The notes: generated from the sequence alone by a model not told the origin. Positions 1-8,529 are shown, counted from the first letter of the stretch. The stretch: DNA of 64,000 bases from Motilibacter deserti (GCF_011250635.1 NZ_JAANNP010000007.1:1-64000), one strand, 5' to 3'. Made by a program: numbers and translations.

Positions 1-453
1 ACCAACCTGCTCGCGCTCAACGCCACCATCGAGGCCGCCCGGGCGGGCGAGGCCGGCAAGGGCTTCGCCGTCGTCGCCAACGAGGTCAAGGACCTCGCGC
101 AGGAGACCGCCCGTGCGACCGAGGACATCTCCCGGCGGGTCGAGGCCATCCAGGCCGACACCCACGGCGCCGTCTCCGCGATCGAGGAGATCAGCGCGAT
201 CATCGCGCAGGTCAACGACTACCAGGCGACGATCGCGTCGGCGGTCGAGGAGCAGAACGCGACCACGAGCGAGATGAGCCGCAGCATCGCCGAGGCGGCG
301 AACGGCACGACGCAGATCGCGCGCAGCGTCGGCGGCGTGGCGGCGGCGACCGAGACGACGTCCACGACGGTCGAGTCGACCCGCGACGCCGCCGCCGGCC
401 TGTCCCGGCTGTCGGGCGAGCTGCAGACGGCGGTCTCCCGCTTCCGCATCTGA
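1..453 (+). CDS. Methyl-accepting chemotaxis protein, C-terminal end (5' truncated)
   Basis: The reading frame is open from base 1 and ends in TGA. It encodes the last 150 residues of a chemoreceptor cytoplasmic signalling domain. The hairpin-tip signature is visible near the start ([18 protein letters not shown], then [15 protein letters not shown]). A long Ala/Glu/Thr-rich helix follows, with typical adaptation-site spacing ([17 protein letters not shown]), and the protein ends in FRI. In the family this domain binds CheA/CheW. The sensory and membrane part lies outside the window, so the ligand is unknown. It indicates a chemotactic, motile organism. Confidence 0.95.
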   Translation, partial: TNLLALNATIEAARAGEAGKGFAVVANEVKDLAQETARATEDISRRVEAIQADTHGAVSAIEEISAIIAQVNDYQATIASAVEEQNATTSEMSRSIAEAANGTTQIARSVGGVAAATETTSTTVESTRDAAAGLSRLSGELQTAVSRFRI

Positions 454-462
454 CCTCCGCGT

Positions 463-500
463 CCGCAGGGCGCCACCGCGACCGCGGTGGCGCCCTGCGG
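463..500 (+). terminator. Terminator hairpin after the chemoreceptor gene
   Basis: An 18-bp perfect inverted repeat (463-480 with 483-500) begins ten bases after the stop codon. No U-tract follows, as is common in high-GC actinobacteria. Confidence 0.75.
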
Positions 501-663
501 CGTTCCCGGCCGCAGTGCACCGGCGAAAGCGAGTCCGGCTCCGGGCGTTGCTGGGCGGTGTCTGCGGAGTCAGCCTGTGGTTGTGGCCGTGGCAGCAGCC
601 ACGACTACTGGCTGACCCCCGTGCGGGCGGCAATTCTCCCCGCCCGGCAGCGCTCGACGCCTC

Positions 664-1473
664 TCAGGCGACCTGGAACGACCGCTTCGCGAGGCCGAGG
701 AAGTAGCCCTCGACCGTGGTGCGCGGGGCCTCGTCCGCCGCAGCCGCTGCGCCCAGTGTCACGAACAACGGCGCGAAGTGCTCCACCGTGGGGTGGGCGT
801 AGGGCATCCCCGGAGCGCGGTCGCGGAAGGCGGCAAGCTCGTCGACGTCGCCCCGGGCGAGGGCCTCGGCCGCCCACGCGTCGAACTCAGCGGACCAGCT
901 GGGCGCGGGCGCGTCCACCCGCCAGTCGCGCAGGAACGGCAGGCCGTGCGTCAGAAAGCCGGACCCGACGACCAGGACGCCCTCGTCCCGCAGCGGGCGC
1001 AGCCGACGGCCGAGCTCGAGCAGCCGCTCCGGCTCGAGCGTCGGCAGCGACATCTGCAGAACAGGAATGCCTGCATCCGGAAACATGACCTTGAGCGGCA
1101 CCCAGGCGCCGTGGTCGAGGCCGCGGTCCGTGTGCTGGTGGACGGGCACGGTGTCCGGCATCGCCGCCGCGACCCGCTGCGCCAACGCGCTCGCGTCGGG
1201 CGTCGCGTACGTCATGCGGTAGTACTTCGCGTCGAAGCCGCCGAAGTCGTAGACGAGCGGCGTGCCGGCCGCCGTGGCGCTGAGGCTCAGCGGCGCGGAC
1301 TCCCAGTGCGCGGAGACGATCAGGATCGCCGCCGGACGCGGCAGGTCCGCCGCCCAGCCCGCGAGCTGGCTGCACCAGAGTGCGTCGTCGAGGAGCGGTG
1401 GCGCTCCGTGGCCGAGGTAGAGCGCAGGCATCGGGCCGGACGGGCCCTGCTGCGGCACGGTCGTCGCGGTCAC
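664..1473 (-). CDS. Extradiol ring-cleavage dioxygenase, LigB/DODA class III
   Basis: A 269-residue protein of the LigB-like class III extradiol dioxygenase family (4,5-DOPA dioxygenase, YgiD type). These enzymes open catechol-like rings with a non-haem metal held by His residues. Visible motifs are the N-terminal YLGHGAPP, the VSAHWES strand-loop, the HQHTDRGLDHGAWVPL segment and a VGSGFLTH block. I chose the GTG at 1473 because an AGGAGG ribosome-binding site lies six bases upstream. An in-frame start at 1503 would place the candidate operator at 1488-1501 inside the gene. The physiological substrate is unknown, but detoxification of aromatics or quinones is likely. It stands alone, convergent with the chemoreceptor gene. 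Confidence 0.85.
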   Translation of the reverse strand: MTATTVPQQGPSGPMPALYLGHGAPPLLDDALWCSQLAGWAADLPRPAAILIVSAHWESAPLSLSATAAGTPLVYDFGGFDAKYYRMTYATPDASALAQRVAAAMPDTVPVHQHTDRGLDHGAWVPLKVMFPDAGIPVLQMSLPTLEPERLLELGRRLRPLRDEGVLVVGSGFLTHGLPFLRDWRVDAPAPSWSAEFDAWAAEALARGDVDELAAFRDRAPGMPYAHPTVEHFAPLFVTLGAAAAADEAPRTTVEGYFLGLAKRSFQVA

Positions 1474-1487
1474 GGTGCCTCCTGACA

Positions 1488-1501
1488 GTTGAACTCTCAA
1501 C
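1488..1501. promoter_or_regulatory. Palindromic operator candidate before the dioxygenase gene
   Basis: GTTGA-ACTC-TCAAC is a 5+5 perfect inverted repeat directly upstream of the AGGAGG of the dioxygenase gene. The size and position suit a MarR-family repressor site, but no such regulator is adjacent. Confidence 0.45.
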
Positions 1502-1672
1502 AAACGTACGAGGACCGGTGGCGCCCGTCAAGGCGTCGCGCGCCGGCGGGGGGCGCGCGTCGCGTGTCACGTCGGATGCGTGGTCTTGGCGGCCGCACTG
1601 CCGTTCACGTTCATCGGATCGCTGCCGCTGCCGCTGGGGCGGGTGCCGGGGCGCGGGCGCCGGGGCGGCGCG

Positions 1673-1678
1673 TAGCCT
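1673..1678 (+). promoter_or_regulatory. -10 box of a leaderless promoter (sterol-carrier-like gene)
   Basis: TAGCCT lies eight bases before the GTG at 1687, with no ribosome-binding site between. This is the leaderless arrangement that recurs through the window. Confidence 0.5.
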
Positions 1679-1686
1679 CGTTCGCC

Positions 1687-2046
1687 GTGCCGCCGCGCCG
1701 ACGTACCGACCCCGACGCCGGGCGAGCCGCCGTCGACCGTGTGCTCGCCGCCGAGCAGCCCACGCCCGCCGACCTGAAGGTGGCCACGCGCTTCCTCCTC
1801 GAGGAGCTCGCCTCCCGCGCCCCCGGCCGCACCGTCGAGGTCCGCGTCCCGCCGTACGGTGCGGTGCAGGCGGTGGAGGGCCCGCGACACACGCGGGGCA
1901 CCCCGCCGAACGTCGTCGAGACCGACGCCCGGACGTGGGTCGCGCTCGCCACCGGGCGCCTCGCGTGGGCGGACGCCGTGGCCGGCGGGGCGGTGTCCGC
2001 GAGCGGGGAGCGCAGCGACCTCGGGGCGTACCTCCCGCTGCTCTGA
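1687..2046 (+). CDS. Sterol carrier family (SCP2-like) small protein
   Basis: A 119-residue protein resembling the actinobacterial 'sterol carrier family protein' found near purF. It has an N-terminal helical part (DRVLAAEQPTPADLKVATRFLLEELASR), then a short beta region (TVEVRVPPYGAVQAVEG). A motif with WVALATGRLAWADAVAGG and a Ser/Gly tail (VSASGERSDLGAYLPLL) is typical of SCP2-like lipid-binding folds. The GTG start follows a -10-like TAGCCT by eight bases, so it is probably leaderless. The function is unproven. Nearness to purF is conserved synteny that I recall rather than something the sequence shows. Confidence 0.75.
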   Translation: MPPRRRTDPDAGRAAVDRVLAAEQPTPADLKVATRFLLEELASRAPGRTVEVRVPPYGAVQAVEGPRHTRGTPPNVVETDARTWVALATGRLAWADAVAGGAVSASGERSDLGAYLPLL

Positions 2047-2093
2047 CCCCACGTCCGGGTGCCTTCGACATCTGTGACCCCCACCTCGGGCGC

Positions 2094-2163
2094 GATCATG
2101 CACAGGTGGCGAGTTGTCCACAGCCTTCGGGGCCTGTGGGCAACTCGCCACATGTGCATGATC
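2094..2163. repeat. Large imperfect palindrome (30-bp arms) with a DnaA-box-like core
   Basis: Arms 2094-2123 and 2134-2163 are inverted copies with two mismatches and a 10-base loop. The left arm contains TTGTCCACA (2114-2122), identical to the actinobacterial DnaA-box consensus, and the right arm carries a near copy. It lies between the convergent sterol-carrier-like and MMPL genes, so it can act as a bidirectional terminator. The form resembles dispersed palindromic intergenic repeats. Confidence 0.8.
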
Positions 2164-2192
2164 AGCGCGGGGGTCAGGGGCGTGGGGGGCGG

Positions 2193-4532
2193 TCAGGCGC
2201 CCGCCGGCACCAGCTCCGGCTCGCGCTCGGCGCCACCGGCGGGAGGCCGCGGGGCGACGGGCTTGGCGCCCAGCCAGCGCGGGCCGCCCCACGCGCGGTC
2301 CCCGAGCAGGGCGAGCGCGGCCGGGAGCAGGACCGCGCGGACGACCGTGGCGTCGAGCAGGATGGCCGCCGCCAGGCCGATCCCGAGCTGCTTGAACTCG
2401 AGCAGGTGCAGCGTGCCGAAGATCGCGAACACCGCGATCATGATGGCGGCCGCGCTGGTGACGACCCCGGCCGTGCGGACGATGCCGGTGCGGACCGCCT
2501 CCTGCGGTGAGGCGCCGTGCTGCAGGGCCTCGCGCACGCGGCTGACGACGAGCACCGTGTAGTCCATCGAGAGGCCGAAGAGGATCACGAAGGAGAACAG
2601 CGGCAGCCAGGAGACGACCGACCCGTTCGACCGGAAGTCGAGGAGCCCCTCGGCCCAGGTGTTCTGGAAGACGAGGACGAGCACGCCGTACGCCGCCCCG
2701 ACCGAGAGCAGGTTGAGCCCGATCGCGACGGCCGCCACGACAGGCGCCCGGAAGCTCGCCACGAGCACGAGGAAGGTCAGGGCCAGCACGAACACCAGCA
2801 CGATCGGCAGCCGCTCCTTGAGCACCTCGATGAAGTCGACCGTCCAGGCGGCGTCGCCGGTGACTCCCCACGTCGTCCCGGGCAGGCTGTCCAGGCTCGC
2901 CGGCCCGAGCCGGTCGCGCAGCGCCTCGAGCGTGTCCTTGCCCTCGCGGTCCTGAGAGCTGCCGTTGATGGGGACGTCGATGCGCGCGACCTCGCCGTCC
3001 CGGGAGAACTCGGCCTGCGGTCGGTCGTCCGCCTCCAGAGAGGCGAAGTCAGATTCCTGCGACGCGGTGCTGGCGAGGTCGCTCAGCGCGGCAGAGACCG
3101 AGGCTCGGTCGAGCGGCTGGCCCGAGGTGCTCGCAACGACGACGGTGTGCGCGTCGTGCTCCGAGGGAAAGGCCGAGACAAGCCGGTCGTAGGCCCGGAC
3201 CTCGGGCACGGAGCGGGGCAGGTCCTCCATGCCGGTGTTGCCGAGCTTCAGGCCGAGCACGGGCATCGCCAGTACGAGGAGCGCGCCGCCGGCGGCCGCC
3301 AGAGCGGCCTTGGGGTGGGCGAGGACGGGGCGGAGCAGCAGACCCCAGAAGCGGGATTCACGAGTACGCCGTGCCTCGATCCGAGCGGCGCGACCCGCCC
3401 GCTTGTGCAGGAAGGGTATGCGCGGACGGTCGAGCTTGTCCCCGAGCAGGGCCAGCAGGGCCGGGAGCACGGTGACGGAGCCGAGCATCGCGACGGCCAC
3501 GACGAGGATCGTCCCGATGCCGAAGGAGGCGAACGTCCCCGAGCCGGAGAGGAAGAGGCCGGACATCGCGACGATCACGGCGATGCCGGAGACGACGACG
3601 GTGTGGCCGGCCGTCTCGGCGGCCCGGACGATGGCGTCGCGCGGGCTCGCTCCCCGTGCCCGCTCCTCCCGCTCTCGCCGGACGTAGAAGAGCGAGTAGT
3701 CGACGCCGACGGCCATGCCGATGAGCAGGATGACGCTGGAGAGCAGGTCGCCCACCGGGACGATGTGCGACGCGAGCGCCGACAGCCCGATCGCGGCCCC
3801 CACCGCCGAGAGCGCCAGCAGCACCGGCACGGCGGCCGCGACGAGGGCGCCGAAGACGACGACGAGGATCAGCAGCGTCACCGGGACGCTCGTCAGCTCG
3901 GCCCGCTCGAAGTCCTCGCCGATCAGCTCGTCCGCGGCGCGGCCCAACGACGCCCCGCCGACCTGCTCGACCCGCAAGCCGGGGTGGTCGGCCTGCACCG
4001 CGGCGGTCACGGCCTGGACGGCGGGCACCGCGTCGTGCGCGATCTCGTCCACCTGCTCGGAGTCCGCGTCGGCCGGGACCGCGAGCACGGCGCGGACGAG
4101 CAGGGTGGTGCCGTCAGGGGAGCGGATGGGCCCTTCGACCTCGGTCACCTCGGAGAGCGCGCCGGCGCGCGAGCGGAGGGCGGCCGCGGCCTGCTCCGCC
4201 TCGGCGCCGACCTGCCCGCCGTCCGGCTCGGACACGAGCAGGCTCTCGGTCGGGCGCTCGCCGAAGGACGTGCCCTCGACGATGGCGTCGACGCGGGCGG
4301 ACTGCCCGTTGCCGTCCTCGGAGCCCTCCAGCGTGTTGGTCCCGGCCGCACCGCCGAGCACGATGGCGAGCGCGACGAAGACGATCCAGGCCACGAGCGC
4401 CGTCTTGCGGTGGGCCGCGCTCCACGCGGCGACCCGGGCCACGCGGCCGCGCGGCACGGCGGAGGTGGCGCGCCGCGAGGGCTGCGCGGGGACGCCGCCG
4501 GAGCCGGCGGGGGACGAGGTCGTGCGTTCCAT
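2193..4532 (-). CDS. MMPL/RND-family membrane exporter
   Basis: A 779-residue MMPL protein with the duplicated RND topology. There is one N-terminal membrane span (about residue 35), an extracytoplasmic domain, five spans, a second membrane span, a second outer domain and five more spans. The signature Asp-Tyr pairs in the membrane are present in both halves (MAVGVDYSLFYVRR and GLSMDYTVLVVSRVRE). These carry proton translocation in MmpL transporters. In actinobacteria the family exports lipids or drugs; this substrate is unknown. The ATG at 4532 has GGAGAGG just upstream, so the 23-residue longer form is unlikely. It is monocistronic and convergent with its left neighbour. Confidence 0.9.
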   Translation of the reverse strand: MERTTSSPAGSGGVPAQPSRRATSAVPRGRVARVAAWSAAHRKTALVAWIVFVALAIVLGGAAGTNTLEGSEDGNGQSARVDAIVEGTSFGERPTESLLVSEPDGGQVGAEAEQAAAALRSRAGALSEVTEVEGPIRSPDGTTLLVRAVLAVPADADSEQVDEIAHDAVPAVQAVTAAVQADHPGLRVEQVGGASLGRAADELIGEDFERAELTSVPVTLLILVVVFGALVAAAVPVLLALSAVGAAIGLSALASHIVPVGDLLSSVILLIGMAVGVDYSLFYVRREREERARGASPRDAIVRAAETAGHTVVVSGIAVIVAMSGLFLSGSGTFASFGIGTILVVAVAMLGSVTVLPALLALLGDKLDRPRIPFLHKRAGRAARIEARRTRESRFWGLLLRPVLAHPKAALAAAGGALLVLAMPVLGLKLGNTGMEDLPRSVPEVRAYDRLVSAFPSEHDAHTVVVASTSGQPLDRASVSAALSDLASTASQESDFASLEADDRPQAEFSRDGEVARIDVPINGSSQDREGKDTLEALRDRLGPASLDSLPGTTWGVTGDAAWTVDFIEVLKERLPIVLVFVLALTFLVLVASFRAPVVAAVAIGLNLLSVGAAYGVLVLVFQNTWAEGLLDFRSNGSVVSWLPLFSFVILFGLSMDYTVLVVSRVREALQHGASPQEAVRTGIVRTAGVVTSAAAIMIAVFAIFGTLHLLEFKQLGIGLAAAILLDATVVRAVLLPAALALLGDRAWGGPRWLGAKPVAPRPPAGGAEREPELVPAGA

Positions 4533-4754
4533 GGGGGCCTCTCCAGAAGGTCGCGGGCCGCGTCCGGCGGCTGCGGGTGGGTCTCGTGCGGACGCCCTCA
4601 ACGCTTCCGCCCGGCAGGGGCCCGCGTCTCTCCTGCTGACCGCCGAACTCCGGGTCCGGCTCTCCTGCCGGAGGGGGGTGGGGAGAACCCCCGGTCCTGG
4701 TCCTGGCGGAGGGCCCGGCTCGCCCTCCGGGAGGAGGGGACCTGCCGGAGGCCG

Positions 4755-4760
4755 TACCGT
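4755..4760 (+). promoter_or_regulatory. -10 box of a leaderless promoter (small membrane protein)
   Basis: TACCGT lies seven bases before the GTG at 4768, with no ribosome-binding site between. Confidence 0.5.
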
Positions 4761-4767
4761 CGGTCCC

Positions 4768-4983
4768 GTGAGCCCCGTCCCGCGTACGCCCCGCTACGCC
4801 CGCTTCATCTGGACCGGCGTCCTGGCCGGCCTGGCCCTGGCCTTCGTGCTCGCCCTCGTCCGCTCGGGCGAGGGGTTCGGGGCCGGCACGGCGCTGGTCT
4901 ACCTCGGGGCGCTCTTCGCGACGATCGGCGGCGTCGTCGGCGCGCTCGCGGCGGTCCTGCTGGAGCGCCGCACGGGCGAATGA
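4768..4983 (+). CDS. Small two-span membrane protein
   Basis: A 71-residue protein with a short basic N-terminus (SPVPRTPRYARF) and two hydrophobic segments (about residues 14-31 and 41-63), ending in ERRTGE. It is a probable integral membrane hairpin of unknown function. The GTG start lies seven bases after a TACCGT -10 box and lacks a ribosome-binding site, so it is probably leaderless. It sits 47 bases before purF on the same strand, but purF has its own -10 box. Confidence 0.7.
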   Translation: MSPVPRTPRYARFIWTGVLAGLALAFVLALVRSGEGFGAGTALVYLGALFATIGGVVGALAAVLLERRTGE

Positions 4984-5018
4984 TCGCCCGCGCGGTCGGC
5001 CGGCCGCCGCGCTGCCCC

Positions 5019-5024
5019 TAGACT
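5019..5024 (+). promoter_or_regulatory. -10 box of the leaderless purF promoter
   Basis: TAGACT lies six bases before the GTG of purF at 5031. It fits the actinobacterial TANNNT -10 consensus and a leaderless mRNA. Confidence 0.6.
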
Positions 5025-5030
5025 GGCGCG

Positions 5031-6611
5031 GTGGGTCGTGGCGACGGACGGTTGAGCCATGACCTCCTCCCCGGGGAGAAGGGGCCGCAAGACGCCTGCG
5101 GCGTCTTCGGCGTGTGGGCCCCCGGCGAGGAGGTCGCCAAGCTGGCGTACTTCGGGCTCTACGCCCTGCAGCACCGAGGGCAGGAGTCGGCGGGCATCGC
5201 CGTCAGCACCGGCTCCTCCATCGTGGTGCTCAAGGACATGGGCCTGGTGTCCCAGGTCTTCAAGGAGTCCGACCTCGAGACGCTGCGCGGCCACCTGGCG
5301 GTGGGGCACACGCGCTACTCGACGACGGGCGGCAGCACCTGGGCCAACGCGCAGCCGACCTTCCGGTCGACCGCCGACGGGCACCTGGCGCTCGCGCACA
5401 ACGGCAACCTGACCAACACCGCCGAGCTCGCCCGTGTGGTGTCGGGGCTGCCCCAGCCGGACGCCGACCCGCGCCGGCCCGAGACGGCGATCTCGGCCAC
5501 CAACGACACCGATCTGATCGCGGCGATGCTCGCGTCCGACCCCGACCTCTCCCTCGAGGAGGCGGCGGCGCGCGTCTTCCCGCAGCTGCGCGGGGCGTAC
5601 TCCCTCGTCTTCATGGACGAGACCACGCTGTACGCCGCCCGCGACCCGCAGGGCATCCGGCCGCTCGTGCTGGGCCGGCTGGACCGCGGCTGGGTCGTCG
5701 CGAGCGAGACCGCCGCGCTGGACATCGTCGGCGCGAGCCTGGTCCGCGAGGTCGAGCCCGGCGAGCTGCTGGTCATCGACGAGCACGGCCTGCGCTCCTC
5801 GCGCTTCGCCCCCGCCGAGCCCAAGGGCTGCGTCTTCGAGTACGTCTACCTCGCCCGCCCGGACACCCGCATTGCCGGCCGCAGCGTGCACGCGGCGCGC
5901 GTGGCGCTCGGCAAGCAGCTGGCCAAGGAGGCGCCGGTCGAGGCCGACCTGGTCATCCCGGTCCCCGAGTCCGGCACCCCGGCCGCGATCGGCTACGCCC
6001 AGGGCAGCGGCATCCCCTACGGCGTCGGCCTGGTCAAGAACTCCTACGTCGGCCGCACGTTCATCCAGCCCAGCCAGACGATCCGCCAGCTCGGCATCCG
6101 GCTCAAGCTCAACCCGCTGCGCGAGGTCATCGCCGGCCAGCGCCTCGTCGTCGTCGACGACTCGATCGTGCGCGGCAACACCCAGCGCGCGCTCGTGCGG
6201 ATGCTGCGCGAGGCCGGCGCGGCAGAGGTGCACGTGCGCATCTCCAGCCCGCCGGTGAAGTGGCCGTGCTTCTACGGTATCGACTTCGCCAGCCCGGCCG
6301 AGCTCGTCGCGAACGGGCTGTCGATCGACGAGGTGCGCCAGTCCATCGGCGCCGACTCCCTCGCCTACGTCTCCCTCGAGGGCATGATCGCGGCGTCCGA
6401 GCAGGCGCCCGAGCGGCTCTGCACCGCCTGCTTCACCGGGGAGTACCCCGTGCCGCTGCCGGAGGAGTCCGGCCTGGGCAAGCACCTGCTCGAGGGGCTC
6501 GCGTCCCGCGTGCGTCGGGACGGCGACGGCTCGACTGCGGCGCGCACCGATGTCGAGGGCGTGCCCGTCGGCCTGCCCGGGGGCGCGGCCGACGCGCTGA
6601 CGCGCCCGTGA
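5031..6611 (+). CDS. purF: Amidophosphoribosyltransferase
   Basis: This 526-residue enzyme catalyses the first step of purine synthesis, PRPP plus glutamine to 5-phosphoribosylamine. The N-terminal nucleophile glutamine amidotransferase domain follows a 22-residue propeptide. The catalytic nucleophile is Cys23 (QDACGVFGVW), exposed on maturation. HTRYSTTGG and HNGNLTN are active-site loops. The C-terminal phosphoribosyltransferase domain has the PRPP motif VVVDDSIVRGNT. The late cysteines (WPCFYGID, CTACFTGEYP) fit the iron-sulfur form of Gram-positive enzymes. The GTG start is leaderless. The stop overlaps the purM start in GTGA, so the two are translationally coupled. Confidence 0.97.
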   Translation: MGRGDGRLSHDLLPGEKGPQDACGVFGVWAPGEEVAKLAYFGLYALQHRGQESAGIAVSTGSSIVVLKDMGLVSQVFKESDLETLRGHLAVGHTRYSTTGGSTWANAQPTFRSTADGHLALAHNGNLTNTAELARVVSGLPQPDADPRRPETAISATNDTDLIAAMLASDPDLSLEEAAARVFPQLRGAYSLVFMDETTLYAARDPQGIRPLVLGRLDRGWVVASETAALDIVGASLVREVEPGELLVIDEHGLRSSRFAPAEPKGCVFEYVYLARPDTRIAGRSVHAARVALGKQLAKEAPVEADLVIPVPESGTPAAIGYAQGSGIPYGVGLVKNSYVGRTFIQPSQTIRQLGIRLKLNPLREVIAGQRLVVVDDSIVRGNTQRALVRMLREAGAAEVHVRISSPPVKWPCFYGIDFASPAELVANGLSIDEVRQSIGADSLAYVSLEGMIAASEQAPERLCTACFTGEYPVPLPEESGLGKHLLEGLASRVRRDGDGSTAARTDVEGVPVGLPGGAADALTRP

Positions 6612-7726
6612 GCGGCACGGCTGACGACCTCGTCACGACAGGGCCGGACGGCGTCAGCGGCTCGACCTATGCCGCGGCCGGCGTCGACATCGCCGCGGGC
6701 GACCGCGCGGTCGAGCTGATGCGCGAGTCGGTGGGCCGGGCGCAGCGCCCGGAGGTCGTGGGCGGCATCGGCGGCTTCGCCGGGCTGTTCGACGCGAGCG
6801 CGCTTGCGTCGTACAAGCGGCCGTTGCTGGCCACCAGCACCGACGGCGTCGGCACCAAGGTCGCCATCGCCCAGCGCCTGGACAAGCACGACACCATCGG
6901 GCTGGACCTGGTGGCGATGGTCGTCGACGACCTGGTCGTGTGCGGGGCCGAGCCGCTCTTCCTGACCGACTACATCGCCTGCGGCAAGGTCGTGCCCGAG
7001 CGCATCGCCGCCATCGTCAAGGGCATCGCCGACGGCTGCGTGCTGGCCGGCTGCGCGCTGCTCGGAGGCGAGACCGCCGAGCACCCGGGGCTGCTGTCCC
7101 CGGACGAGTACGACGTGGCGGGCGCGGCGACCGGCGTGGTCGAGGCGGACGCCCTGCTCGGCGCCGAGCGGGTGCGGGCCGGCGACGCCGTCGTGGCCAT
7201 CGCGTCCAGCGGGCTGCACTCCAACGGCTACAGCCTCGTGCGCCACGTGCTGCTCGGCGAGGCCGGGCAGCGGGCCGGGCTGAGCCTCGACGCGGAGGTG
7301 GCCGAGCTCGGCCGCACGCTGGGCGAGGAGCTGCTCGAGCCCACCCGGATCTACTCCCTGGACTGCCTCGCGCTGGCCCGGGCGCTGCCCGTGCACGCCT
7401 ACTCCCACATCACCGGTGGTGGGCTGGCGGCCAACCTCGCGCGCGTCATGCCCGCGGGGCTGACGGCGCGAGTGGACCGGTCGACGTGGACGCTGCCGCC
7501 CGTCTTCGCGCTGGTGGGCGAGGTCGGCGGGGTCGCCCAGCCCGAGCTCGAGCGCACGCTCAACGCCGGCGTGGGCATGGTCGCGCTGCTCCCGGCGGAG
7601 TCGGCGGACGCTGCAGTGGCGCTGCTCGCCGACCGCGGCGTGTCCGCCTGGGTCGCCGGTGAGGTCGTGGCGGCGCATGGGCCGGCCGCTCCCCGGGCCG
7701 AGCTCGTCGGCGCGTACGCGTCCTGA
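6608..7726 (+). CDS. purM: Phosphoribosylformylglycinamidine cyclo-ligase (AIR synthetase)
   Basis: A 372-residue cyclo-ligase for the fifth step of purine synthesis, FGAM plus ATP to AIR. Recognisable blocks are STYAAAGVDIAAGDRAVELM near residue 20, the glycine-rich GGIGGFAGLFD, TDGVGTKVAIAQ, GLDLVAMVVDDLVVCGAEPLF, the GGETAEHPG loop and the SGLHSNGYSLVR motif. ITGGGLAANLARVMP and GVGMVALLP follow near the end. It starts on a GTG that shares GTGA with the purF stop, so both are made from one transcript. A short hairpin follows its stop. Confidence 0.96.
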   Translation: MSGTADDLVTTGPDGVSGSTYAAAGVDIAAGDRAVELMRESVGRAQRPEVVGGIGGFAGLFDASALASYKRPLLATSTDGVGTKVAIAQRLDKHDTIGLDLVAMVVDDLVVCGAEPLFLTDYIACGKVVPERIAAIVKGIADGCVLAGCALLGGETAEHPGLLSPDEYDVAGAATGVVEADALLGAERVRAGDAVVAIASSGLHSNGYSLVRHVLLGEAGQRAGLSLDAEVAELGRTLGEELLEPTRIYSLDCLALARALPVHAYSHITGGGLAANLARVMPAGLTARVDRSTWTLPPVFALVGEVGGVAQPELERTLNAGVGMVALLPAESADAAVALLADRGVSAWVAGEVVAAHGPAAPRAELVGAYAS

Positions 7727-7751
7727 CGCGTTCCGGCTAGCCGGTGACGCG
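7727..7751 (+). terminator. Possible terminator after purM
   Basis: Paired arms CGCGT/ACGCG (7727-7731 with 7747-7751) and CCGGC/GCCGG (7733-7737 with 7740-7744) form a bulged hairpin directly after the purM stop. Confidence 0.5.
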
Positions 7752-8111
7752 CTCGCGCGCGCGACGCGGTCGGATCCGCCGGCGCCGCGCTCGCGCGCGG
7801 CTGTGCGGCGGCGCGGCGCGCTCCCGCGAGGGTGACGACGCGGCCCGCTCCGGCGCGCGCTCCTGAACCTGGCCTGCGGGAGCACGCGCCACAGCCGGCA
7901 CGTCCCGGCGTTCTCAGCGCGCGACGTGGCGCCGAGAAGGATCGGCCCGGGCACGCGCGCAGGTTGCGGCCCTCACCGCGCTGAACCGCGTCACCGGCGG
8001 CGGACGCAGGTCACATGGGCAGCGTTTCGGACGACCGAGCCGGCGGAATCGGGCTGCGGGTGCGGGTCAGTCACGGACGCACTGGCAGGCCTGTCCGTGG
8101 CCACAACGCCA
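7752..8111. other. Intergenic region rich in alternating CG, no gene seen
   Basis: No frame here looks coding. The first 120 bases hold several runs of alternating C and G (for example 7748-7763 and 7785-7800), giving short imperfect repeats. The rest is unremarkable. The purM and DUF3073 genes converge across it. Confidence 0.6.
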
Positions 8112-8141
8112 CCGGCCCAGCCCCCGAAGGGGCCGGGCCAG
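8112..8141 (-). terminator. Terminator of the DUF3073 gene
   Basis: A hairpin with GGCCC/GGGCC and CCCC/GGGG arms around a TTCG tetraloop (on the minus strand). The single non-Watson-Crick position is a G-U pair only in minus-strand RNA, which fits the leftward gene ending at 8155. Confidence 0.7.
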
Positions 8142-8154
8142 GGAGAAGCGGTGC

Positions 8155-8355
8155 TCAGCGAGCGGTCGACCAGCGGTCGTCGTCGAACTCGTCGGTGTCG
8201 TCGTCGTCCGGCGCAGCAGTAGTCGGCGCGCTCACAACCGAGGACGTTCCACCTGTCAGCTCTCGCTGGAGGGCGTCGTAGTCGGTGTTGGGGCTCGAGT
8301 ACTTCAGCTCCCGGGCAACCTTGGTCTGCTTGGCCTTGGCGCGGCCACGCCCCAT
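8155..8355 (-). CDS. DUF3073 small conserved actinobacterial protein
   Basis: A 66-residue protein starting MGRGRAKAKQTKVARELKY. It has a central NTDYDALQRELTG helix and an acidic tail (APDDDDTDEFDDDRW). This is the DUF3073 signature, found next to purM and bldC in Streptomyces and relatives. The basic N-terminus and acidic C-terminus suggest nucleic-acid or ribosome association, but no function is established. It is transcribed divergently from the unknown gene at 8530 and ends in a strong hairpin. Confidence 0.9.
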   Translation of the reverse strand: MGRGRAKAKQTKVARELKYSSPNTDYDALQRELTGGTSSVVSAPTTAAPDDDDTDEFDDDRWSTAR

Positions 8356-8529
8356 GGCTCGACCCCCTCATGCGATGGCGGGGCGGCCCCTCGGAGCGGC
8401 CCCAGCAGGTGCGTCTCTGTCGTGGCTCCCACGGTACAGGGCGACCCGCACCGGAAGCGACTCGATCAGCTGTCGATCATCACGCGCGCCCCCCTTGCGC
8501 GCCGCTCCAACCCGGCGCAGGATGCCCGC

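Noticed and set aside
2114-2122. Replication origin because of a DnaA-box match
   Set aside because: A single exact box within a palindrome, with no box cluster and no dnaA/dnaN nearby, is not an origin.
2517-5021. Very long open frame on the plus strand opposite the MMPL gene
   Set aside because: It is antisense to a clear MMPL transporter and its translation is rich in Arg, Asp, His and Glu without domains, the usual artefact of GC-rich codon bias. The same applies to other long antisense frames such as those opposite purF-purM and FUSC.
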